DNA of 64,000 bases from contig JBFPJN010000002.1 of NCBI GenBank assembly GCA_040839025.1, positions 186,001 through 250,000 on the forward strand. Direction: 5' to 3'. Both the position numbers and the translations under genes were made by a program. The notes below the pieces were generated by a model, which saw only the letters and a program-made list of their open reading frames with translations, was not told the origin of the DNA and did no database searches. Position 1 is the stretch's first letter, and each line of letters begins with the position of its first letter. Positions 55,785-63,898 of the stretch are shown here, piece after piece. The stretch comes from Alphaproteobacteria bacterium LSUCC0719. GTDB lineage: Bacteria; Pseudomonadota; Alphaproteobacteria; Puniceispirillales; Puniceispirillaceae.

Positions 55785-56405
55785 ATGAAAACCATCACAG
55801 ACATTCTGGCGCTTGGCCCGGTCATGCCGGTGATTGTCATCGATGACAGCCAGCAGGCTGTTCCGCTTGCCGAGGCATTGCTTGAAGGTGGTCTGAAAAC
55901 CATCGAGATTACGCTGCGAACCCCGGCTGCGCTTGACGCCATCCGGGCTGTCGCCGCCGCCTGTCCGGGCATCACCATCGGGGCCGGAACGGTCACCGGC
56001 GCCGCGCTGGCCACCGCCGCGCGCGATGCCGGCGCCACCTTTGCGGTGTCGCCGGGCACAACCACCGCCGTGATCGAGGGATGCCGTGACGCCGGTCTGC
56101 CGCTGCTGCCGGGCGCGGCAAGCGTGTCTGAAATCATGGCGCTTCAGGAACACGGGTTCGACGCGGTGAAATTCTTCCCGGCGAACGCCGCCGGTGGACC
56201 CGGTTTCATCAAGTCGCTGATCAGCCCGCTTCCCGGCATTTCGGTCTGTCCGACCGGCGGCATCACCGAGGCAACCGCACCAGACTGGCTGGCGCTTGCC
56301 AATATTCCCTGTGTCGGTGGCAGCTGGGTGGCCCCACAGGCGGATATCGCAGCCGGAAAATTCGACGCCATTGCCGCACGCGCGCGCACCGCTGCGGCGC
56401 TCTGA
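55785..56405 (+). CDS. eda: KDPG/KHG aldolase
   Basis: A 206-residue class I aldolase. The Schiff-base lysine is K129 in FDAVKFFPANAAGG and the catalytic Glu is E41 in IEITLRTPAAL. It splits 2-keto-3-deoxy-6-phosphogluconate to pyruvate and glyceraldehyde-3-phosphate. It sits 3 bp after edd and 6 bp before the MFS gene, clearly co-transcribed. Confidence 0.96.
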   Translation: MKTITDILALGPVMPVIVIDDSQQAVPLAEALLEGGLKTIEITLRTPAALDAIRAVAAACPGITIGAGTVTGAALATAARDAGATFAVSPGTTTAVIEGCRDAGLPLLPGAASVSEIMALQEHGFDAVKFFPANAAGGPGFIKSLISPLPGISVCPTGGITEATAPDWLALANIPCVGGSWVAPQADIAAGKFDAIAARARTAAAL

Positions 56406-56411
56406 GGCAGA

Positions 56412-57608
56412 ATGATAGACCGCTCCCTCGACGCCCTCGACGGCACCCGCCTCGAAGCGGCACGCTATTCAATCCTGAACGGATTTCTGGGACTTGGGCT
56501 GTTCATGGGCATGTGGGGCGCGCTGGTCCCGGCGCGGAGTGCCGATCTCGGCCTCAGCGAATTGATGATTGCAGGCTTTCTGCTGCTTGTCGGAGTCAGC
56601 CTCTGTGCCGCGATTTTTCTGGTCACCCGCTTCCGACCCTTTCAGGACCCTGTGCGGCTGATCCGGCTTGCCGGGCCGACCTATGCGTTCGGCTTTACCC
56701 TGTGCCTGACCACAGGATCACCGCCGCTGTTCTTTGTGTGCGGCATCTTCACCGGCTTTGCCGCCGGATTTGTCGATACCGCCCTGAACAGCCAGGCATC
56801 GCAATGGGAACAGGCGGCGGGGCGGCGCGCGATGTCGTTCTTTCATGCGCTGTTTTCGCTTGGTGTCCTGTGCGGCGCCGGACTGGTGACCTTTGTGATG
56901 GCAAGCGATCCGGCCAGACTTGCGCCGGCCATTCTTGCCTGCGCTGTCATTTATGGTGGCTTCATGGCCATAAGGCGGAGCTGGGTTGCAACGCCGGATC
57001 AGGTCGATCAGGGCGCGACGAGCGATGCGGCGGCGTTCAGATTGCCCTATGGGGTGATCATCTTCCTTGGTCTGGCAATTCTTCTGGCAACCCTGACAGA
57101 GGGGGGAATCATCGACTGGTCGGCGCTGCATCTTCACCGGTCGCTTGGCCTGCCATTTGCCGAGGCCGGTCACGCCGTATTGTGGTTCAGCGTTGCGATG
57201 ACCATAACCAGATTCGCCGGTGACTGGCTGACAGCGCGCATACGGCCCCATCTGCTGCTTGCGGTGCCGCTGATCCTGGCGGCCATATTGTTGATGCTGG
57301 CCGTTACCACAGCGCAGGTACCGCTATTGATGATGGCCTATGTCGTGATGGGTCTTGCCCTTGGCAATGCGTTTCCGATCATCATATCCGAGGCTGGCCG
57401 GGCTGCCGGTGACAGGCCACTGCGCGAAATTTCGATCATTGTCGGGTTTGCCTATGTCGGATTGATCAGCGGTCCGGCGCTGTTCGGTGTGACAGCACAT
57501 CTTGTCGGGCTTGATTCCACGCTGCTTGTGCTTGGCGGGCTGGCGCTGATATTGGGGCTGGCAAGCTTTGCGATGCCACGTTTTTCCAGCCGTGGAACCG
57601 GCAGCTAG
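56412..57608 (+). CDS. MFS transporter
   Basis: A 398-residue protein with about twelve helices. A cytoplasmic loop around residues 195-210 divides it into two halves. It lacks clear sugar-porter signatures but is the last gene of gap-zwf-edd-eda, six bases after eda, so a sugar or sugar-acid importer, or an overflow exporter, is likely. FFHALFSLGVLCGAGL and NAFPIIISEAGRAAGD are conserved-looking stretches. Its stop lies in an imperfect 10-bp repeat shared with the convergent glk end. Confidence 0.82.
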   Translation: MIDRSLDALDGTRLEAARYSILNGFLGLGLFMGMWGALVPARSADLGLSELMIAGFLLLVGVSLCAAIFLVTRFRPFQDPVRLIRLAGPTYAFGFTLCLTTGSPPLFFVCGIFTGFAAGFVDTALNSQASQWEQAAGRRAMSFFHALFSLGVLCGAGLVTFVMASDPARLAPAILACAVIYGGFMAIRRSWVATPDQVDQGATSDAAAFRLPYGVIIFLGLAILLATLTEGGIIDWSALHLHRSLGLPFAEAGHAVLWFSVAMTITRFAGDWLTARIRPHLLLAVPLILAAILLMLAVTTAQVPLLMMAYVVMGLALGNAFPIIISEAGRAAGDRPLREISIIVGFAYVGLISGPALFGVTAHLVGLDSTLLVLGGLALILGLASFAMPRFSSRGTGS

Positions 57609-57639
57609 GGGTAGCCGGGGGCAGCCATAGCCAACTAGG
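57600..57639. repeat. Imperfect 10-bp periodic repeat between convergent MFS and glk genes
   Basis: Four decamers GGCAGCTAGG, GGTAGCCGGG, GGCAGCCATA, GCCAACTAGG run across the junction. They include the MFS TAG stop on the plus strand and the glk stop on the minus strand. Identity is modest (two to four mismatches), so this is less certain than the other arrays. Confidence 0.5.
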
Positions 57640-58585
57640 TGGCGGCAATGATCCGCGCGGACAGGCTGGCATTGTCAAAGGCCGCCGCCGCCCCGCGCAG
57701 ACCGGCATGCGGATCGACCGACAACCAGACGGGTAGATCGGCAAGAAGATGCCCCATCATACCATCATGCCGAAGACGCCCGGCAAAGGGGCTGTCCGAA
57801 ATCAGGGTGTGGAGCTGGGCAACAATACCGCCGGCAATTACCGCCCCGCGCCAGCATCCGATTGTCAGCATGGCGTCCGCCATGACCGTTCCCAGGATGC
57901 CAAGCATCATGTTCACCGCCCGCAGCGCATCCGTATCACCGGCAAGCGCCCCGGCACCAATGTCGGGCGCTGCCAGCACATCGCCCCCGGACAGCAGTCG
58001 ATACAGCCTTTCCAGACCCCCACCACTGACAAAATGCTCGGCAGATACATGCGGTGTTTCGGCACGCATGCGGGCCAGCAGATCCATCTCGGCGGCATCG
58101 CGCGGCACAAAGCCGACATGCCCCCCTTCACCCTCGAGCGGGACAGGGCCACGCGGCGAGGGCACAAGCGCCGCCACCCCGAGCCCGGTTCCGGGCCCGA
58201 TGACAAGCAACGGCGCGTCATCCCGGCCAACGCCGTCAAGAAGCCTCAGATTGCCATGCGCAGCCGGATCATTCTGGGCCAGTGCCTGGGCGGTGAAATC
58301 ATTGATCACCAGCAACCTGTCCAGCCGCAGCGCCTCGATCAGGTCGCGCTTGCCGAACCGCCAGTGATTGTTGGTGACGGTGACATGTTCGTTCTGGACG
58401 GGTCCGGCCACCGCGATGCTGGCAGCGGTCAGCCGACTGTCGACACGGTCCTGATAGGCAAGGAATGCCGCTTCAAGCGTCGGAAAATCACGACACAGCA
58501 TGCTGTGGTGCTGTGACAGACCATCCTCGCCAACAAGGGCAAAACGAACATTCGTGCCACCAACATCAACAGCCACAAGCGACAT
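57635..58585 (-). CDS. glk: Glucokinase
   Basis: A 316-residue bacterial hexokinase-family enzyme. VDVGGTNVRFAL binds phosphate/ATP; the catalytic base is D96 in VINDFTAQA; GPGTGLGVAAL and LEGEGGHVGF follow. It makes glucose-6-phosphate for zwf. GAGGG lies before the ATG. It is convergent with the ED operon. Upstream, 41 bp away, is the end of the 117-residue membrane protein gene. Confidence 0.94.
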   Translation of the reverse strand: MSLVAVDVGGTNVRFALVGEDGLSQHHSMLCRDFPTLEAAFLAYQDRVDSRLTAASIAVAGPVQNEHVTVTNNHWRFGKRDLIEALRLDRLLVINDFTAQALAQNDPAAHGNLRLLDGVGRDDAPLLVIGPGTGLGVAALVPSPRGPVPLEGEGGHVGFVPRDAAEMDLLARMRAETPHVSAEHFVSGGGLERLYRLLSGGDVLAAPDIGAGALAGDTDALRAVNMMLGILGTVMADAMLTIGCWRGAVIAGGIVAQLHTLISDSPFAGRLRHDGMMGHLLADLPVWLSVDPHAGLRGAAAAFDNASLSARIIAAT

Positions 58586-58594
58586 GGTTACCCT

Positions 58595-58642
58595 CTAACG
58601 GCGGAACTGGCTAACGGAAGAACTGGCTAACGGAATATCTGG
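58595..58642. repeat. 16-bp tandem repeat, three copies, spanning a stop codon
   Basis: CTAACGGCGGAACTGG, CTAACGGAAGAACTGG and CTAACGGAATATCTGG follow head to tail. The third copy is the 3' end of the 117-residue gene on the minus strand, including its TAG. The two other copies lie outside it, 9 bp from the glk start. Confidence 0.9.
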
Positions 58643-58980
58643 CCGAATTCGTAGATGACCACCGCAAGTTCGGATTCAAGCGGAAAGGACAGCATGCCCA
58701 TGACATCATATCCCAGCAGCACCGGCATGATGTAGAAGCGGATCATGAAAATGAACCATGCGACATAGAGCGGCCGAAGCCTTTCCACCAGAAAACCCGG
58801 CGTCAGCCTGTTCATCACCCTGATCAGCGGATCGGTCATTTTCACAAATGCCTTCATGAAAAAGAAGTCCGACTGTTCGGAGACGAACAGACTCATCCCG
58901 AACCTGCCGACGAGGGTCCACATCACCAGCCCCATCGCGTAGTCGATCAAGATCACCCAAATTGGAATACCTTCGAACAT
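58627..58980 (-). CDS. Conserved-looking small membrane protein, 117 residues
   Basis: Not recognised as a named family. A hydrophobic segment near residues 5-35 (WVILIDYAMGLVMWTLVGRF) and another around 68-95 (YVAWFIFMIRFYIMPVLLGY) suggest two to three membrane helices; a basic loop lies between. CAGGGAACG precedes the ATG. It lies downstream of the symporter gene beyond a terminator and upstream of glk. A YggT-like role is a guess only from size and hydrophobicity. Confidence 0.7.
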   Translation of the reverse strand: MFEGIPIWVILIDYAMGLVMWTLVGRFGMSLFVSEQSDFFFMKAFVKMTDPLIRVMNRLTPGFLVERLRPLYVAWFIFMIRFYIMPVLLGYDVMGMLSFPLESELAVVIYEFGQIFR

Positions 58981-59028
58981 TGTCGTTCCCTGATATGCTG
59001 CCGTTTATGAAATTATGCTGAAAAGAAA

Positions 59029-59054
59029 CGGAGCAGGAAAGACTCCCTGCTCCG
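59029..59054 (-). terminator. Intrinsic terminator after the symporter gene
   Basis: The 9-bp stem CGGAGCAGG/CCTGCTCCG has an 8-base loop. On the minus strand it is followed by TTTCTTTT. It ends transcription of the DUF4212-symporter operon 57 bp after the symporter stop. Confidence 0.85.
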
Positions 59055-59110
59055 CGACATTTTATCCATCATCCATGCCCCATCATCAATAGAGGCACAT
59101 GGATCCGGAA

Positions 59111-60940
59111 TCAGGCGTTGGTAACCGTGCTACCTTTTGGAATACGGATCGCATCAACCATCTTCTGGGTTTCCTCATCCGGCTCCTCGGTCATCAGCGA
59201 TACAACCACCATCAGCACCAGGCTGACAGGCATACCGATCATGCCGAAGCGCAGACCGTCAAGGCCGGCCCAGGGTGTCATGCCACCGAACTGCACCATG
59301 TAGAGGTACCAGGCGCCGGCGCCGAAGCCACCGATCATGCCTGCCACCGCGCCTGCACGGTTGGCCCGCTTCCACCAGACACCAAGGACCAGCGGGAAGA
59401 ACAGACCGGAGTTCGCGAAACAGAACGCCCAGGCAACCGCACCGAGAATCCCGGTGAGTTTTGCCGACGCCGCATAGGCCGCAGCCCCGCCAACCGCGAG
59501 AAGCAGGATCCGCGCCACGACAAGACGTGTCTTGGTGTCCGCCTTCGGGTCGATGATCTTGTAGTACAGATCGTGCGACAGTGCGTTGGCAATCGCCAGA
59601 AGCAGACCATCAGCGGTCGACATGGCGGCCGCAAGACCACCCGCGGCCACAAGGCCCGAGATCACATAGGGAAGACCCGCAATTTCCGGCGTAGCCAGAA
59701 CCACGATGTCGCCCTTCATGAAGAACTCGTTGATCTGCAGGAGACCATCACCGTTACCATCGATGATCTTCACAAACCCGACACTCGACCAGTTCTGGAC
59801 CCAATCAAGCGCGTTCACCTCGGCAATCGACGAACCGATGATGCCGGTCGCCAGATTTGGATCCAGGATCGACAGCTTGGTGAAGGTCGCCAGAGCGGGC
59901 GCTGTGAAGTACAGAAGGAAGATGAAGATCAGCGACCAGCCGACAGACTGGCGGGCTGCCTTCACCGACGGAGTCGTGAAGTAACGCATCAGAACGTGTG
60001 GCAGCGAGGCGGTACCAGCCATCATGCAGAGCACGAGTGTCAGGAACTTCCACTTTGCCATCAGCGTGTCGCTGGCGTCATTGATGCCGACACTGAGCGC
60101 AGCAAGTCCTTTCGCCTGGGCGGCAGCTTCGGCAGTCGGCTTCAACTCACCAACCTTGTGAAGTGCTTCCAGTTCCTGGACCCGCAGCACGGCGTCAAAC
60201 TGGGCGAATTGCGGAATCAAACCGTAATCCAGCTTGTTCGACATCCAGAAGACCGGCAACAGATAGGCGATGATCAGCACGATATACTGCGCCACCTGTG
60301 TCCAGGTCACGGCCTTCATGCCACCGAGCATCGAACATACGAGGATGCCGGCAAGACCGAACCAGACGCCAACCTCGAACGGAATGTCGAGAGCCCGCGA
60401 GGCAACGATGCCGGTGCCTGTGATCTGCGCTGTCACATAGGTGAAGGACGCAACCACAAGGATCACAACGGCACAGAAGCGCGCCAGATTGCCACCATAG
60501 CGCGTGCCGATGAAGTCGGGCACGGTGTAGCAACCGAACTTCCGCAGATATGGTGCCAGAAGACTTGCCACCAGAACGTAACCGCCGGTCCAGCCGACGA
60601 GGAACGCCATATAGGGGTAACCCTTCAGGTAGATACCACCGGCCATGGCGATGAACGAGGCACCCGACATCCAGTCGGCTGCCGTCGCCATGCCGTTGAA
60701 CACAGCTGGCACCTGTCTGCCAGCAACATAATATTCGTTGGACTGCATGGTCCGCGAAAGAATGCCGATCAGCGCGTAGATGAGAATTGTGAAGCCAACG
60801 AACATGTAGCCGATATAGCGTGCTGGCACGCCGGCCTGTTCGAGAATGGCCATGAGAATGACAAAGCCCAGGAAGCCCAATGTGTAGATTCCGTAGACTC
60901 GACCGAGATTCTGAATGAATCCGCCTTCAAGTTTCATCAT
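59111..60940 (-). CDS. Sodium:solute symporter, VC_2705 subfamily (acetate/pyruvate-type)
   Basis: A 609-residue SSS-family carrier with about 13 helices. Typical stretches are EYYVAGRQVPAVFNGMATAADWMSGASFI, whose first part marks ActP/VC_2705 proteins, and VLATPEIAGLPYVISGLVAAGGLAAAMSTADG. Between them at residues 394-405 is DGNGDGLLQINE, a full EF-hand-type calcium loop in a predicted hydrophilic loop. VC_2705 members take up short organic acids with Na+. The gene starts 11 bp after a DUF4212 gene, the constant partner of this subfamily. Confidence 0.92.
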   Translation of the reverse strand: MMKLEGGFIQNLGRVYGIYTLGFLGFVILMAILEQAGVPARYIGYMFVGFTILIYALIGILSRTMQSNEYYVAGRQVPAVFNGMATAADWMSGASFIAMAGGIYLKGYPYMAFLVGWTGGYVLVASLLAPYLRKFGCYTVPDFIGTRYGGNLARFCAVVILVVASFTYVTAQITGTGIVASRALDIPFEVGVWFGLAGILVCSMLGGMKAVTWTQVAQYIVLIIAYLLPVFWMSNKLDYGLIPQFAQFDAVLRVQELEALHKVGELKPTAEAAAQAKGLAALSVGINDASDTLMAKWKFLTLVLCMMAGTASLPHVLMRYFTTPSVKAARQSVGWSLIFIFLLYFTAPALATFTKLSILDPNLATGIIGSSIAEVNALDWVQNWSSVGFVKIIDGNGDGLLQINEFFMKGDIVVLATPEIAGLPYVISGLVAAGGLAAAMSTADGLLLAIANALSHDLYYKIIDPKADTKTRLVVARILLLAVGGAAAYAASAKLTGILGAVAWAFCFANSGLFFPLVLGVWWKRANRAGAVAGMIGGFGAGAWYLYMVQFGGMTPWAGLDGLRFGMIGMPVSLVLMVVVSLMTEEPDEETQKMVDAIRIPKGSTVTNA

Positions 60941-60951
60941 GGTGCGTCCCC

Positions 60952-61209
60952 CTATTCTTCTGAAACACCATGCTCGTCATCCAGTCTGTTCTGGCGCGAA
61001 ACGAACCAGAAAATCAGGATGACGAAGGCGATCTGCGAGCCCTGGCCCGCCATGAAATAACCACCGGGGAAGGATCCCTCGGCACCATTCAGGGCTGAAC
61101 CAAACCAGTGCACGACGAAAGAGAAGAAGGCCCAGATCGCCAGCGTGATAAACAGCAAGCTTTTGGACTTCTCCCAATGGCTGGACGAACCAGCTGCTTC
61201 GTTTGACAT
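60952..61209 (-). CDS. DUF4212 small membrane subunit of the symporter
   Basis: An 85-residue protein with two membrane helices (about residues 18-38 and 52-70), matching the DUF4212 proteins that precede VC_2705-type symporters. HWEKSKSLLFITLAIWAFFS opens the first helix, and WFVSRQNRLDDEHG ends the second. AGGAGG stands before the ATG. It is probably a required subunit or assembly partner of the carrier. Confidence 0.88.
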   Translation of the reverse strand: MSNEAAGSSSHWEKSKSLLFITLAIWAFFSFVVHWFGSALNGAEGSFPGGYFMAGQGSQIAFVILIFWFVSRQNRLDDEHGVSEE

Positions 61210-61368
61210 GAAAATTCCTCCTGTTGAAGCCCCCGCCTCGCGGCAAGTGGCACATTAGCCCCGAAACCGAATGAGGAATGTCGATTTCAAAGCCTCCCCA
61301 ATCCATCGCGGGTTGATATTTTTTTACCGCGACTTCATTAGCGCCTGATGGTACTCAGGAGCGTAAGA

Positions 61369-62049
61369 ATGACAACTACTTTTCTAATTTTCAGAAAAAT
61401 GCAGCTGCCTGAAACACTCAAATCCGTCTTTCGAACGCTGGGCTTCATGGGCCAGCCACCAATCCGGTCATACCAGCAGCTTATTGACCATACAGCGAAA
61501 AACGCCGCCTATGTGTCACAGGTGACACTCTATACCTACATCAAGGCGCGCGCCGGCACGCAATATCCGAAATTGTTCACGAACGAGGAGTTTCTGACGT
61601 CCCTGCGGATCGCGCGCTGGCATATCTTCGGTGCCGCCGTCGCCGATATGGCGCTGTTTGCGGCAGCACAGTTCCACCGCCATGATGCGCTGAACGCTGA
61701 ACAGAGCGCCGCCTTTGCCGGCGGCATCATGGATGAGGTGCTGACCAATTACGAGCAGCAGGATGTCCCGCCGCAGGTGTTTCTTGACATGCTGGCCAAA
61801 GGACATCGCCGCGCCGCCTTTGCCAACTGGCCGGACATTGCCGACGGGTCGGCTGCCTTCAAGGCAAGTTCGGACGCGGTCTTTCACTGGGCCCCGATTG
61901 CCGACGAGTTGAAAGCCCTAGACGAGGAGATTGTCCGCAACTCGATCCATCTTCGCTGGATCGGTGTGCGTCGTGACACCAAGGCGCTGCTGCGGCATGA
62001 CGCCATCCTTGCCAGTTGGACCGGCGCGCCGGGTGCCCCGGAAAGATAA
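61369..62049 (+). CDS. Unrecognised helical protein divergent from the symporter operon
   Basis: 226 residues, no known motif. The predicted structure is mostly helical with no signal peptide. Notable stretches are SYQQLIDHTAKNAAYVSQVTLYTYIKARAGT, FTNEEFLTSLRIARWHIFGAAVADMALFAA and IHLRWIGVRRDTKALLRHD. AGGAG at ideal distance supports the ATG at 61369; an ATG at 61399 is also possible. The shared 159-bp divergent region with DUF4212 hints at coupled control. An 18-bp repeat follows its stop. Confidence 0.75.
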   Translation: MTTTFLIFRKMQLPETLKSVFRTLGFMGQPPIRSYQQLIDHTAKNAAYVSQVTLYTYIKARAGTQYPKLFTNEEFLTSLRIARWHIFGAAVADMALFAAAQFHRHDALNAEQSAAFAGGIMDEVLTNYEQQDVPPQVFLDMLAKGHRRAAFANWPDIADGSAAFKASSDAVFHWAPIADELKALDEEIVRNSIHLRWIGVRRDTKALLRHDAILASWTGAPGAPER

Positions 62050-62084
62050 CGCCCGTTCTTCAGCCGCGACAGTCGTCAATGCAA

Positions 62085-62120
62085 GCGCTGGCCAAAAAGC
62101 GGGCGTTGGCCAAAAATGCA
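62085..62120. repeat. 18-bp tandem repeat, two copies plus a degenerate third
   Basis: GCGCTGGCCAAAAAGCGG (62085-62102) and GCGTTGGCCAAAAATGCA (62103-62120) share 14 of 18 bases; the next 18 bases keep GGTTGGC at the same phase. It lies 35 bp after the stop of the 226-residue gene. The rest of the 264-bp gap to the solute-binding protein holds no gene. Confidence 0.65.
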
Positions 62121-62313
62121 GAGGTTGGCAGGAGATCGCGCCCCAACCATGCAACTTTTTTTGCCGCCGGATCGCCGGGCGCAGACAGGGCTGATCCCGC
62201 GACATGGGCATATAGAGCTTGCATTGCCAGCGGAATCCTGAATACTTTTTTGTCTATGGTGCAACGATAATTCCAGCTCGAAGCCGGAAAAACGGCCGAG
62301 CGGAGGAGGAAAC

Positions 62314-63861
62314 ATGACTTTTAACATTTCAAGACGGACCGCGCTGAAGACGGCTGCCGCCGCTGGCGCGCTTTCCGTTACCGGCATGCCAGCAATGGCC
62401 GCGCCAAAACATGGCGGGACCTATCGCATCGGCATGTCCGGCGGCAACACATCCGATACATGGGACAGCCGTACACATTCCGACAGCTTCATGATCAACA
62501 TGGGTGCCGGCTGTGTGTTTGAAACCCTGACTGAAGTATCGGCAGCTGGTGAACTGGTTGGTGAACTGGCCGAAAGCTGGGAGGCGTCACCCGACGCGAA
62601 GATCTGGACGTTCAATCTTCGCAAGGGCGTCAAGTTCCATAATGGCAAGTCATTCGGCGCCGATGATGTCATCGCGTCGATGAACATGCATGTCGAGGAA
62701 GGCGCCAAGTCGGCCGCCAAGCCGATTGTCGCCTCGGTCGCCGAGATGAAGAAGCTGTCCGACCATCAGGTCCAGTTTGTTCTGAATTCAGGCAGCGCCG
62801 ATTTCCCCTATCTGGTGTCGGACTATCATATCTGCATGTTCCCGGCCGGCCAGATTGCCGAGGCCATCGCCAACGGCATCGGAACCGGTCCTTACAGGGT
62901 CGTATCGTTCGAGCCGGGTGTTCGCGCGCTGGTGACCAAATTCGACGATCACTGGGATGCTGACAACCGCGGCTATTTCGCTGAAGTCGAGCAGATCTAC
63001 ATCGCCGACGCATCGGCACGTGTGAACGCCCTGATGACCAGCCAGGTCGACGTCATCAACCGCGTTGATTTCAAGTCGGTGAAGCTGCTGAATGCCTATG
63101 TCAATATCGACATTCTCGAAGTGACCGGCAACATGCACAACACCTTCCCGATGCTGGTGGCAAACGCACCGTTCAACGATGTGAATGTACGTCGGGCGCT
63201 GAAATATGCCATCAACCGTCAGGAAATGGTCGACAAGATTCTGCTTGGCCACGGTGCGGTCGGCAACGACCATCCGATCGGTCCGGCGAACCAGTATTAT
63301 GCCTCGGATCTCGAGCAGACCGAATATGATCCGGACAAGGCCAAGTTCTATCTGAAGGAAGCCGGCATGTCGTCGCTGAATGTTGACCTCAGCGTATCCG
63401 ACGGTGCTTTTGCCGGTGCGGTCGATGCTGGCCAGCTGTACCAGAATTCGGGCAAGGGTGCCGGCATCAACATCAACATCGTTCAGGAACCGGCTGACGG
63501 CTACTGGTCGAATGTGTGGCTGAAGAAGCCGTGGGTGGCCTGTTACTGGTCCGGCCGCGCGACCGAGGACTGGATGTTCTCGACCGCCTATGAAAGCGGC
63601 GTTCCATGGAACGACACCGGTTGGGAAAATGACCGCTTCCAGAAGCTGCTTCTGGAGGGTCGCGCCCAGCTCGACACTGGTCTGCGCAGCGAAATCTATC
63701 GCGAGATGCAGGCTATCTGCCGTGACGAAGGTGCAACCGTGGTTCCGATGTATCAGAACTATGTCGATGCGAAATCAAACCGCGTCGAGCATAGCGGCAA
63801 GACCGGCAATCTGTGGATGCTGGACAACCTGCGCAGCTGTAAGCGCTGGTGGACTGCCTGA
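62314..63861 (+). CDS. ABC transporter substrate-binding protein, family 5 (dipeptide/opine type)
   Basis: A 515-residue periplasmic binding protein. The N-terminus ISRRTALKTAAAAGAL followed by AMAAPK is a Tat-like (SRRTALK) signal peptide. HGGTYRIGM, LAESWEASPDAKIWTFNLRKGVKFHNG and ANAPFNDVNVRRALKYAINRQEMVDKILLG are hallmarks of SBP_bac_5 proteins that carry peptides, nickel, opines or short glycans. GGAGGAGG precedes the ATG. It is followed by a hairpin, and permease genes presumably lie beyond the window. Confidence 0.92.
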   Translation: MTFNISRRTALKTAAAAGALSVTGMPAMAAPKHGGTYRIGMSGGNTSDTWDSRTHSDSFMINMGAGCVFETLTEVSAAGELVGELAESWEASPDAKIWTFNLRKGVKFHNGKSFGADDVIASMNMHVEEGAKSAAKPIVASVAEMKKLSDHQVQFVLNSGSADFPYLVSDYHICMFPAGQIAEAIANGIGTGPYRVVSFEPGVRALVTKFDDHWDADNRGYFAEVEQIYIADASARVNALMTSQVDVINRVDFKSVKLLNAYVNIDILEVTGNMHNTFPMLVANAPFNDVNVRRALKYAINRQEMVDKILLGHGAVGNDHPIGPANQYYASDLEQTEYDPDKAKFYLKEAGMSSLNVDLSVSDGAFAGAVDAGQLYQNSGKGAGININIVQEPADGYWSNVWLKKPWVACYWSGRATEDWMFSTAYESGVPWNDTGWENDRFQKLLLEGRAQLDTGLRSEIYREMQAICRDEGATVVPMYQNYVDAKSNRVEHSGKTGNLWMLDNLRSCKRWWTA

Positions 63862-63876
63862 TCCTGAACCAACTGT

Positions 63877-63898
63877 GGCGGGACCCTCGGGTCCCGCC
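63877..63898 (+). terminator. Hairpin after the solute-binding protein gene
   Basis: The 9-bp stem GGCGGGACC/GGTCCCGCC with loop CTCG is followed by TTTTCCTTTTT. It lies 16 bp after the stop and is a good intrinsic terminator. It may be partial, giving the binding protein higher expression than downstream permeases. Bases 63899-64000 hold no recognisable gene start. Confidence 0.85.

Noticed and set aside
54471-56153. A minus-strand frame open for 560 codons opposite edd and eda
   Set aside because: Low-complexity Arg/Gly/His-rich product with no motif; edd and eda on the plus strand are unambiguous.
59099-61060. A plus-strand frame open for 653 codons opposite the symporter gene
   Set aside because: Same reasoning: no domain, biased composition, and the symporter plus DUF4212 explain the DNA.
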